Of a stretch of DNA of 5,488 bases, positions 1-5,488 are shown piece by piece. Positions within the stretch are counted from its first letter, which is position 1; each line of letters starts with the position of its first letter. The stretch comes from JAJKIP01 sp040509055. GTDB taxonomy: Bacteria; Bacteroidota; Bacteroidia; Chitinophagales; Chitinophagaceae. Made by a program: the position numbers and the translations under genes. The notes below the pieces were generated by a model that was not told the DNA's origin, searched no databases, and saw only the letters and a program-made list of their open reading frames with translations. Location of the stretch: NCBI GenBank assembly GCA_040509055.1, contig JBEVLT010000132.1, forward strand, positions 1 through 5,488, given 5' to 3'.

Positions 1-2
1 CC

Positions 3-50
3 TACATCAGCACAGAAGTGCGGGAAGAGTATGCGGCTAAACTGGCATGA
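3..50 (+). CDS. C-terminal end of an unidentified protein (partial, 5' end outside window)
   Basis: The third plus-strand frame reads YISTEVREEYAAKLA and stops at TGA (48-50). It is the only plus frame here that ends cleanly before the ssb terminator. Frame 1 runs on through the terminator and into the antisense of ssb, and frame 2 stops after 12 codons. The tail is charged and helix-like, as the end of a soluble protein would be. Fifteen residues are too few to name a family, so no function is offered. The gene would converge on ssb, with only 12 bases between its stop codon and the hairpin at 63-87. Confidence 0.4.
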   Translation, partial: YISTEVREEYAAKLA

Positions 51-54
51 GCTC

Positions 55-87
55 AAAAAAAAGATGCCCCGCTTGTTACGGGGCATC
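55..87 (-). terminator. Rho-independent terminator of ssb
   Basis: Read on the minus strand, GATGCCCCG (87-79) and CGGGGCATC (71-63) form a perfect 9-bp GC-rich stem around a 7-base loop. Eight consecutive T follow (plus-strand A run 55-62). It begins 27 bases after the ssb stop codon. On the plus strand the hairpin is followed by GTAGTATTCC rather than a U tract, so it should terminate only the ssb transcript efficiently. Confidence 0.9.
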
Positions 88-114
88 GTAGTATTCCTTC
101 TGAAGGCCGTTATT

Positions 115-552
115 TTAGAAGGGAAGGTCATCTGCTCCTTCCGGCAGTTCGCTCACCGGGGCATTGCCTGATGAAGAAGCTGTATTGCTATAGCCACCAC
201 CGTAGCTGCCGCCTGAGGGAGCTGGGCCACCCTCACCACGACCGCCGAGTAATTGTACCTCTCTCACCCGCAGCGACAAAGAAGCGCCTCCGGTACCATC
301 CTGGCGTGTAAATGATCTTACTTCCGGGGTGCCTTCGGCATACACCTGTTTGCCTTTGGTAAGGTAGGGAGAAATAGCGGTGCGGTCGGTCCAGTAAGCG
401 CAATCCACCCAGGTTGTTTTTTCCTGGTTGTTGCCCTGGCTATCGCGGTACTTTTCTGTATGCGCAACAGTAAAGTTGATCACGTTTTTACCATTTACCG
501 TGTTCACCACGCAATCCTTGCCAAGGTTCCCAATAACTTGCATTTTAATCAT
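115..552 (-). CDS. ssb: Single-stranded DNA-binding protein SSB
   Basis: SSB coats single-stranded DNA during replication, recombination and repair, and recruits partner enzymes through its C-terminal tip. Translated from ATG at 552, the product has 145 residues. An OB-fold domain covers about residues 1-103, opening MIKMQVIGNLGKD and containing the conserved stretches NFTVAHTEKY, TTWVDCAYW and KGKQVYAEG. A disordered Gly/Ser/Pro-rich linker covers about 103-135, and an acidic tip ends in DDLPF, matching the DDIPF-type tip of bacterial SSBs. The frame is also open from a TTG at 561, which would add MST. I prefer ATG 552 because bacteroidotal SSBs usually begin MIK(L/M)QVIG. No Shine-Dalgarno is visible, which is normal for the phylum. 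The gene follows the Uma2 gene in the same direction after a 133-bp gap and ends at a strong terminator. Length and tip indicate an intact housekeeping-type SSB; family assignment is secure. Confidence 0.97.
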   Translation of the reverse strand: MIKMQVIGNLGKDCVVNTVNGKNVINFTVAHTEKYRDSQGNNQEKTTWVDCAYWTDRTAISPYLTKGKQVYAEGTPEVRSFTRQDGTGGASLSLRVREVQLLGGRGEGGPAPSGGSYGGGYSNTASSSGNAPVSELPEGADDLPF

Positions 553-594
553 AGTGCTCAAATTTTAAATTGACGTAATTGAAAAAATGGACAG

Positions 595-626
595 GAAAGG
601 TATAACTTTTTTACCTCCCGGGAAAA
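595..626 (-). promoter_or_regulatory. Possible ssb promoter (Bacteroidota type)
   Basis: On the minus strand TACCTTTC (602-595) matches the Bacteroidota -7 consensus TAnnTTTG except for the last base. TTTT (626-623) lies exactly 20 bases upstream, where the -33 TTTG/TTG element is expected. Transcription would start about 40 bases before the ssb ATG at 552. Both elements are imperfect and the region is AT-rich, so chance is possible. If real, ssb can be transcribed independently of the upstream Uma2 gene. I see no intrinsic terminator between the two genes. Confidence 0.3.
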
Positions 627-685
627 CCAGTGCCGAATTTAGAAGGCAAATGAACAGGCGTGTAAGTATAAAAGCGTAGTGCCGG

Positions 686-1288
686 TTAGTGCTGCACCGA
701 AAAGTTGACGCCTTCGTAGATATCAGCAACAGCCAGCGACACGCCGACCGCCTTGATAGGCAGCCTGCCGGAACGTACCTTGTACTCCTGCAATTCCCAG
801 AAACCCTGGTTGTTGATGCGAAAAACTTCTACATGAACAGAGCCGCTGTCTACAAGGATGTATTCTTTCAGTGAAGGAATATCGCGGTAAAGCCTGAACT
901 TTTCGCCGCGGTCGTAGCTGCGCGTGGAAGGCGAAAGTATTTCCAGGATGACGACAGGGCGGATAAAAGTATCTTCATCTTCATCTGAAGGTATCGGGTC
1001 ATCGCAAAAGATGGTGATATCGGGATACGTGAATAAAGTATTTTCGGGAATATGGATGCGCATATCGCTGCCGTAAGGCTGGCAGGGTTTTCCACGCAAA
1101 GCAGTGGCGATATCCCTGGTAAGGTTCGTGGCAATGCGGTTATGCCTTCTGCCGGCGCCTGCCATTAAAAAGATCTCGCCTTCGTAGAATTCGTGCTTGT
1201 CCTGGCCGGCTTTTTCCCAATCCAGGTATTCTTCGATCGTCACCCTCGTCTTTCCGTAGGCTGCTACGGGCTCTCTCACTTCCGTCAT
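686..1288 (-). CDS. Uma2 family protein (DUF820), PD-(D/E)XK nuclease fold
   Basis: This 200-residue protein has the full Uma2 (PF05685) pattern. It has the N-terminal TIEEYLDWE segment (17-25), KHEFYEGEIFLM (31-42), and the H49-N50 helix with alternating hydrophobic positions. SDMRI (74-78) and YPDITIFCD (88-96) follow, then VVILEILSPSTRSYDRGEKFRLYRD (112-136, given here as the landmark E116-I-L-S-P-S-T and the R127-G-E-K130 helix), and SLKEYILVD (139-147). Probable catalytic positions of the nuclease fold are E36 or E38, D90, E116 and K130, all present. Family members are annotated as restriction-endonuclease-like, but no defined substrate or role is established for most, so activity is inferred. 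An acidic loop at 101-106 (SDEDED) is encoded by a small TCATCT-type trinucleotide repeat. The ATG at 1288 fits because the family motif starts a few residues in. The gene is divergent from mnmA and lies directly upstream of ssb. Uma2 genes are often multicopy, so lateral movement is possible, but the surrounding sequence shows no mobile element. Confidence 0.9.
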   Translation of the reverse strand: MTEVREPVAAYGKTRVTIEEYLDWEKAGQDKHEFYEGEIFLMAGAGRRHNRIATNLTRDIATALRGKPCQPYGSDMRIHIPENTLFTYPDITIFCDDPIPSDEDEDTFIRPVVILEILSPSTRSYDRGEKFRLYRDIPSLKEYILVDSGSVHVEVFRINNQGFWELQEYKVRSGRLPIKAVGVSLAVADIYEGVNFSVQH

Positions 1289-1353
1289 GCCACTAATTTA
1301 CAATTTTTCTCCCGGTTTTTGCCCCTGTCTCCTCAACAAATTTTGTTCATTTT

Positions 1354-1382
1354 TCCCCGCGAAACAGCGTGTTCGCAGGGGA
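1354..1382. promoter_or_regulatory. 29-bp near-perfect dyad in the divergent Uma2-mnmA region
   Basis: The left arm TCCCCGCG (1354-1361) pairs with CGCAGGGGA (1374-1382) around a bulged A at 1377. Inside it, AACA (1363-1366) pairs with TGTT (1370-1373) around a bulged A at 1362 and a GCG loop (1367-1369), giving 12 base pairs in all. It abuts the presumed -33 element of the mnmA promoter (1383-1386) and lies 66 bases upstream of the Uma2 start. It could be an operator for a dimeric regulator, or an RNA hairpin in a Uma2 leader transcript. A terminator is unlikely because no clear U tract follows on either strand: the plus strand continues ATTTCAG, and the minus strand follows the stem with A residues. 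Confidence 0.5.
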
Positions 1383-1414
1383 TTTCAGCAAGCCGGCCGC
1401 AGATCGTATCTTTG
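1383..1414 (+). promoter_or_regulatory. mnmA promoter (Bacteroidota -33/-7)
   Basis: TATCTTTG (1407-1414) is a perfect match to the Bacteroidota -7 consensus TAnnTTTG. TTTC (1383-1386) sits 20 bases upstream as a one-mismatch -33 element. Transcription would begin near 1419-1421, leaving a leader of about 35 bases before the mnmA ATG at 1455. Position, spacing and orientation all agree, which makes this the best promoter candidate in the window. Confidence 0.6.
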
Positions 1415-1420
1415 CTGCTT

Positions 1421-1440
1421 GTTCTGCCTGTAAACAGAAC
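1421..1440 (+). other. Small hairpin in the mnmA leader
   Basis: GTTCTG (1421-1426) and CAGAAC (1435-1440) form a perfect 6-bp stem with an 8-base loop. It would sit at the very 5' end of the predicted mnmA mRNA, ending 14 bases before the start codon. It could protect the transcript's 5' end or affect initiation, but a 6-bp inverted repeat in 160 bases can arise by chance. No U tract follows, so it is not a terminator. Confidence 0.3.
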
Positions 1441-1454
1441 TCAAATTCCTGAAT

Positions 1455-2567
1455 ATGAGCCGGAAAGGAAAAGTGCTGGTAGCCATGAGCGGCGGTATCG
1501 ACAGTACCGTAGCGGCCCTCATGCTCCATGATGAAGGCTACGAAGTGGTGGGCATCACCATGAAAACATGGGACTATGCAGCCAGCGGCGGCAGCAAAAA
1601 AGAAACCGGGTGCTGCAATATCGATAGTTTCAACGATGCCCGTCAGGCTGCCGTAGAGCATGGGTTTGCGCATTATATCCTGGACATACGCGACGAGTTC
1701 GGCGATTTCGTCGTTGAGAATTTTGTGGAAGAATACCTTGCCGGCCGCACGCCCAACCCCTGCGTGCTTTGTAATACGCATATCAAATGGAGGGCCTTGC
1801 TGAAAAGGGCCGATGCAATGGGGTGCGACTTTATTGCAACAGGGCACTACGCCAAGATCCGCCGGCACGACAACGACCGGTACGTGATCAGTAAAGCCGT
1901 AGACGATATCAAAGACCAGAGTTATGTTTTGTGGGGACTTCAGCAGGACCTGCTGAGCAGAACATTGCTGCCCCTTGGCGGCTATCACAAAACCGAGATC
2001 CGCCAGATGGCCCTGGACTATGGCTATCCTGAACTGGCCAAAAAAAGCGAAAGCTACGAGATATGCTTCGTGCCTGACAACGACTACCGGGGTTTTCTCA
2101 AAAGAAGAGTGGAAGGCCTGGAAGAAAGAGTAAGCGGCGGCAACTTTGTGGACAAAGATGGAAATATCCTCGGCAAACACAAAGGCTATCCTTTTTATAC
2201 CATCGGTCAGCGAAAAGGGCTTGACATTGCGTTTGGCAAGCCTGTATTTGTAACACGGATCGACCCTGATAGCAACACGGTTGTACTCGGGGACGAAGCC
2301 GACCTGGACCAGAATGAAATGATGGTCAGTAAGCTGAACCTGATCAAATACGATACGGTGACGCCCGGCATGGAGGCTGTTACCAAAATCCGTTACAAAG
2401 ACAAAGGCACTTTATCAGCCCTCTATCCCCGGGACAATAACATGGCGGTCCGTTTTTATGAAAATGCAAAAGGCATTGCGCCCGGTCAAAGTGCTGTTTT
2501 CTACGAAGGCGAAGACGTGATCGGGGGCGGCATCATCCGATCAGGCGCCCTGGGTCCGTTAATATAG
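1455..2567 (+). CDS. mnmA: tRNA-specific 2-thiouridylase MnmA
   Basis: MnmA uses ATP to adenylate U34 of tRNA-Lys, -Glu and -Gln and replaces its 2-oxygen with sulfur from a persulfide, a step in making the mnm5s2U-type wobble base. It is cytoplasmic. The 370-residue product has the usual family length. The N-terminal PP-loop ATPase carries SGGIDS (12-17), then GITMKTWD (33-40), GCCNIDSFNDAR (52-63), GRTPNPCVLCNTHIKW (97-112), ATGHYA (128-133) and KDQSYVLWGL (153-162). The catalytic cysteines by alignment to E. coli C102 and C199 are C106 and C204 (EICFVPD, 202-208). A central domain with YTIGQRKGLDI follows, then a C-terminal beta-barrel ending in GQSAVFYEGEDVIGGGII. C103 stands where E. coli has D99, giving a CXXC. 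ATG 1455 is preceded by a promoter and leader but no Shine-Dalgarno. The gene is transcribed divergently from the Uma2 gene and is followed 63 bases later by the S8 protease gene, which has its own -7 element. Confidence 0.97.
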   Translation: MSRKGKVLVAMSGGIDSTVAALMLHDEGYEVVGITMKTWDYAASGGSKKETGCCNIDSFNDARQAAVEHGFAHYILDIRDEFGDFVVENFVEEYLAGRTPNPCVLCNTHIKWRALLKRADAMGCDFIATGHYAKIRRHDNDRYVISKAVDDIKDQSYVLWGLQQDLLSRTLLPLGGYHKTEIRQMALDYGYPELAKKSESYEICFVPDNDYRGFLKRRVEGLEERVSGGNFVDKDGNILGKHKGYPFYTIGQRKGLDIAFGKPVFVTRIDPDSNTVVLGDEADLDQNEMMVSKLNLIKYDTVTPGMEAVTKIRYKDKGTLSALYPRDNNMAVRFYENAKGIAPGQSAVFYEGEDVIGGGIIRSGALGPLI

Positions 2568-2602
2568 TGCCGCAGCCTGGTGGTATCCGGCCGGTTATTG
2601 CG

Positions 2603-2610
2603 TAAATTTG
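2603..2610 (+). promoter_or_regulatory. -7 promoter element of the S8 protease gene
   Basis: TAAATTTG is a perfect match to the Bacteroidota -7 consensus TAnnTTTG and lies 20 bases before the ATG at 2631. The spot where a -33 TTTG should lie (about 2579-2583) reads GGTGG, so only half the promoter is recognisable. Transcription would start near 2615-2617, giving a leader of about 15 bases. This places the GTG at 2580, which also opens the frame, upstream of the transcript and argues against it as the start codon. Confidence 0.45.
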
Positions 2611-2630
2611 AAACTGCCGAAATCATCTGC

Positions 2631-4598
2631 ATGAAAAAACTTTTACCCGTTCCTTTTCTGCTGGTCCTGTTTTTCTCCGGTGCACAAGCGCAATTTACCC
2701 GCTATGTTGTCCGGCTGAAGCATAAAGGCGCTACCTCCTACTCCCTCAGCAACCCATCACCCTACCTCTCGCCACGCGCCATTGCCCGGCGGGTCCGTTA
2801 CAATATTCCCGTGGATAGCACAGACCTGCCTGTTCCGGCAGCTTATATTTCCCAGCTACGAAGTATACCGAACGTAATTATCCTGAACACATCGCGCTGG
2901 CTGAACGCAGTATCCATCCTGACAACCGATGCTGCTGCCATTACAGCCATCAATGCACTGCCCTTTGTACAGGGTACTTCGGGCATTGCCGGCAGGCGTA
3001 CCGGCCGGAGCCGGGGCAGGATCGAATCCACTCCTTTGTCCCGGCACAACAGGGTGCAGCAGGTCCAGGCCGATTATTTCGACTACGGCACCGGCGCTTC
3101 ATACGATGAGATCCACCTTCACCAGGGCGAATTCCTTCACAATGTCGGGTTACGGGGACAGGGCATGCAGATCGCTATGCTGGACGGCGGCTTTTTCCAG
3201 TATACGGCGTTTGATGCCTTTGATAGTGCTAATGCCAACGGGCAGTTTCTCAGCACATGGGATTTTGTGGCCAATGAACAAAGTGTGGTAGAGGACCTCA
3301 GCCATGGCATGTCCTGCCTGTCTACGATCGTGGCCAATATTCCCGGAATGTTTATCGGCAAGGCGCCTAAGGCCAGTTTCCATTTGTTCAGAACCGAGGA
3401 TGGGGGTTCGGAATACCCTATCGAAGAATTCAATTGGGCCTGCGGCGCAGAGAGGGCAGACAGCGTAGGAGCAGATATTATTTCCTCTTCTCTTGGTTAT
3501 GGATATGAGTTCAATCCGCCTGTGCCGGACTATCCGTACAGCGATCTGAATGGTGATATTACGATGTCGGCCCGCGCAGCCGACCTGGCTGCGCAGAAAG
3601 GATTGCTTGTATTCAACTCGGCTGGCAACTCGGGTACCGACCACTGGCGCATGATCACCACCCCGGCGGATGCTGACAGCATCCTGGCCGTAGGAGCGGT
3701 CAATAGTGCCGGGAATGTCGGGGCTTTCTCCAGCTATGGACCTTCGGCCGATGGGCGCATTAAGCCCGATGTGGCGTCCGTGGGTGTAGCTGCGGTGATA
3801 CAAACCGCTTCCAATACTATCGGGTTAACAAACGGCACTTCGCTGGCCTGCCCGAACATGGCCGGCCTGGGCACTTGCCTGTGGCAGGGTTTTCCGGAAT
3901 TTAATAACATGCGCATTGTTCGCGCACTGAGGGAAGCCGGCAGTATCTATAATGCCCCGGATGACCGTATCGGGTACGGCATCCCGGATATGAAAAAAGC
4001 TTTTTCTGTCCTGCTGGCCGAATTTGCTACCGCTACAGCAACGCTGAATGCGTGCACCATTACACTGAACTGGACGAGCAAGGACATAAGGGCCATGAAG
4101 TATGAAATAGAAAAAAAGGCACCCGGCGATCCCGCCTATTCAAAGATCGGGCAAACCGATCCTATGGCCGGAACCATACTGGCTAATCACAGCTACCAGT
4201 TTAGCCACAAACTGGACACGATGCCGGCCGGAACGATTGCTTATCGCATCCGCCAGGTGATTGATACCAATGCGGCGACTTTTACGGCTGTTTATATCGA
4301 TACTGTCCAGGTGGCTGTGGCTACGCCCTGCATGCCGGATACCAAAGTGCTTATAGCTCCCAACCCACCGGCAGGCAACAATGCCCGCCTCATGGTACAA
4401 ACCAGCTATGCAGTAACTGACCTGCAGATAACGGTGTATGACATGAAAGGCAGCCTGGTGCTGCAGATGGCCCGGTCAAAACCTGTTGGCACCACTTTTT
4501 TCGAGCTGGCCACTGCGGCCTTTGCCAAAGGCCAGTATATCGTAAGGGTATTCAATCATGCAAAAGTGATCGGCACCACAGAACTGCTGAAACTATAA
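2631..4598 (+). CDS. Secreted S8 (subtilisin-like) serine protease with T9SS C-terminal sorting domain
   Basis: The product is 655 residues from ATG 2631. Residues 1-20 are a signal peptide (MKKLL, hydrophobic core, AQA cleavage before Q21). Residues 22-120 resemble the N-terminal prodomain of related Bacteroidota proteases (YVVRLKHKG, YLSPRAIARR, WLNAV). An Arg-rich junction (121-130) leads to the S8 catalytic domain, about 155-460. Its triad is D185 (AMLDGGF), H225 (SHGMSCLSTIVAN) and S404 (NGTSLACPNMAGL), with oxyanion-hole N333 (NSAGN), all intact. Residues 465-567 form a fibronectin-III-like beta domain bracketed by C475 and C567. Residues 571-655 are a type A T9SS sorting domain (IAPNPPAG, ITVYDMKGSLV, FAKGQYIVRVF, LLKL end). 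The inferred route is Sec export, then T9SS transport across the outer membrane with removal of the sorting domain, releasing or anchoring an extracellular protease. The substrate is unknown. An upstream GTG at 2580 would add 17 residues and spoil the signal peptide, so it is rejected. The 3' end overlaps the convergent methyltransferase gene by 6 bp. Confidence 0.95.
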   Translation: MKKLLPVPFLLVLFFSGAQAQFTRYVVRLKHKGATSYSLSNPSPYLSPRAIARRVRYNIPVDSTDLPVPAAYISQLRSIPNVIILNTSRWLNAVSILTTDAAAITAINALPFVQGTSGIAGRRTGRSRGRIESTPLSRHNRVQQVQADYFDYGTGASYDEIHLHQGEFLHNVGLRGQGMQIAMLDGGFFQYTAFDAFDSANANGQFLSTWDFVANEQSVVEDLSHGMSCLSTIVANIPGMFIGKAPKASFHLFRTEDGGSEYPIEEFNWACGAERADSVGADIISSSLGYGYEFNPPVPDYPYSDLNGDITMSARAADLAAQKGLLVFNSAGNSGTDHWRMITTPADADSILAVGAVNSAGNVGAFSSYGPSADGRIKPDVASVGVAAVIQTASNTIGLTNGTSLACPNMAGLGTCLWQGFPEFNNMRIVRALREAGSIYNAPDDRIGYGIPDMKKAFSVLLAEFATATATLNACTITLNWTSKDIRAMKYEIEKKAPGDPAYSKIGQTDPMAGTILANHSYQFSHKLDTMPAGTIAYRIRQVIDTNAATFTAVYIDTVQVAVATPCMPDTKVLIAPNPPAGNNARLMVQTSYAVTDLQITVYDMKGSLVLQMARSKPVGTTFFELATAAFAKGQYIVRVFNHAKVIGTTELLKL

Positions 4599-5488
4599 CG
4601 GCCTCCGGAGCAGCGTCCCGAACAGGGTATCTGCCCTCCTGTCGTATCCCGTCAGGATTTCTTTCTTTTCAGGCACCAGGTCTGACTGCGCGCAGATAAA
4701 CTCCACGACAGCTTCATTTTCCTCGCGGAAAACGGAACAGGTACTGTACAGCAAATAACCGCCGGGACGGACATGCGCGAGCACGTTGAGCAGTATCTTT
4801 TTTTGACGGGCTGCATAGCGTTCGATCGCTACCGGATCAAAATAATGCAGTTGCTCAGGCGTACGCCCCCAGGTACCGCTGCCGGTACAAGGCACATCGC
4901 AAATGACCAGGTCATACCTGTCGGTGACCGGTATAGCATCCTGCCCGGAAAGATCCGCACAAAAACTCCGGTACTGGTTTATTCCTGCTTCCTGAAACCT
5001 TTTCTTAAGATTGGCCAGGATGGATTCCCGGATATCGGACACCACCAGCCGAACCGGGCCCAGTATGTCCACAGCCAGGATAGATTTTCCGCCGCTGGCG
5101 GCACAGCAATCCCATACCATTAGCTCCCGGTTGCCTTTTACCGGTCTCATGAAATCGCCGATACCTTGCGAATTATAATCCTGTACGATGGCTTCTTGAT
5201 CAAGGGCTATGATGTCGCCAACCTTCGATGTATTGGGCAGGGCGATACAGGTATCGGTCACCTGCTCAAAAGATTGACCCGCCTTTTCCAGTTTTGTCAA
5301 CACGGCAGCCTGCTTTCCCGGCCTCAACCGGAGGAACAGGTCCGGCTGTGTAAAAAAAGAAGCATTGAATGCTTTAGCGTCGATGCCCTTGCTCAATCCG
5401 CTTTTCCAGGGAAACACATCCGGCACACCTGCGAAGCCGGCCACCATACACTTTTCCGGTAAAGACAGGGTTGCTGCGGCATTCCATT
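4593..5488 (-). CDS. RsmB/Fmu-family m5C RNA methyltransferase (partial, N-terminus outside window)
   Basis: This is a SAM-dependent cytosine-5 RNA methyltransferase of the RsmB/NOP2 family, probably acting on rRNA. Numbered from Met at 5447, the SAM-binding motif I is D113-C-C-A-A-S-G-G-K121, followed by acidic ribose-binding D138 (VSDIRES) and D165 (ADLSG). Motif IV is DVPCTGSG with C187, and motif VI is YSTCS with catalytic C237 followed by REENE. The two cysteines are the release and nucleophilic residues typical of RNA m5C enzymes. FLRLRPGK (38-45) and VVQDYNSQ-like IVQDYNSQ (87-94) belong to the preceding RNA-binding portion. The frame stays open upstream of that Met to the window edge (ending WNAAATLSLPEKC before it), and homologues as I recall them are near 400 residues, so the true start lies outside and Met 5447 is internal. 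Which cytosine it modifies cannot be told from sequence, so I give no symbol. Its stop codon TAG (4595-4593) overlaps the convergent protease gene. Confidence 0.93.
   Translation of the reverse strand, partial: WNAAATLSLPEKCMVAGFAGVPDVFPWKSGLSKGIDAKAFNASFFTQPDLFLRLRPGKQAAVLTKLEKAGQSFEQVTDTCIALPNTSKVGDIIALDQEAIVQDYNSQGIGDFMRPVKGNRELMVWDCCAASGGKSILAVDILGPVRLVVSDIRESILANLKKRFQEAGINQYRSFCADLSGQDAIPVTDRYDLVICDVPCTGSGTWGRTPEQLHYFDPVAIERYAARQKKILLNVLAHVRPGGYLLYSTCSVFREENEAVVEFICAQSDLVPEKKEILTGYDRRADTLFGTLLRRPL

Noticed and set aside
96..106. Palindrome CCTTC-T-GAAGG between the ssb stop and terminator
   Set aside because: Five-base arms with a one-base centre cannot form a stable hairpin, and it adds nothing to the adjacent 9-bp terminator stem.
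553..561. TTG at 561 as the ssb start codon (three extra residues MST)
   Set aside because: The ATG at 552 gives the usual MIK-QVIG N-terminus of the family, and nothing near the TTG favours it.
1293..1300. TAAATTAG on the minus strand as a -7 element for the Uma2 gene
   Set aside because: It has one mismatch to TAnnTTTG, no -33 element 19-20 bases upstream, and would imply a leaderless mRNA starting at the ATG itself. The AT-rich context makes chance likely.
1335..1347. Short palindrome AACAAA-T-TTTGTT in the divergent region
   Set aside because: Only 6-bp AT-rich arms in an AT-rich stretch; not convincing as an operator next to the much stronger dyad at 1354-1382.
1347..2180. A 277-codon minus-strand open frame antisense to mnmA
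   Set aside because: It lies almost wholly on the complement of a clear mnmA gene, has low-complexity His/Phe/Ala-rich content with no recognisable motif, and is best explained as a shadow of codon usage in mnmA.
3150..3803. A 217-codon minus-strand open frame antisense to the S8 protease
   Set aside because: It covers the conserved catalytic domain on the other strand, is rich in Arg/His/Ile without any domain pattern, and shows no promoter of its own.

Overview
The window looks like ordinary chromosomal DNA from a member of the Bacteroidota, probably close to the Chitinophagaceae. Four things point there. The gene starts lack Shine-Dalgarno sequences. Promoter-like TAnnTTTG elements sit upstream of mnmA and the protease gene. 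The secreted protease ends in a type IX secretion (T9SS) sorting domain. The SSB and rRNA methyltransferase sequences are of the kind seen in that group. The family-level assignment is an inference from remembered homologues, not from a search.

Layout from left to right: (1) the last 15 codons of an unidentified plus-strand gene (3-50); (2) a strong intrinsic terminator serving the minus-strand ssb gene; (3) ssb (115-552, minus); (4) a Uma2-family PD-(D/E)XK nuclease-fold gene (686-1288, minus) directly upstream of ssb and in the same direction; (5) a 166-bp divergent intergenic region with a 29-bp near-perfect dyad, a good mnmA promoter candidate and a small leader hairpin; (6) mnmA (1455-2567, plus), the tRNA 2-thiouridylase; (7) a 655-residue secreted S8 subtilisin-like protease (2631-4598, plus) with its own -7 element; (8) a convergent RsmB/Fmu-type m5C RNA methyltransferase (4593-5488, minus) that runs off the right edge and overlaps the protease stop codon by 6 bp. 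No intergenic stretch exceeds 300 bases.

The genes do not form an obvious single pathway. SSB serves DNA replication and repair, MnmA and the methyltransferase modify RNA, the protease is exported, and the Uma2 protein has no settled cellular role. I see no tRNA or rRNA gene, CRISPR array, insertion sequence, prophage gene or recognisable new defence system. The most worthwhile leads are the dyad between the Uma2 and mnmA genes, the start correction for the protease, the three-cysteine arrangement of MnmA, and the Uma2-ssb tandem.
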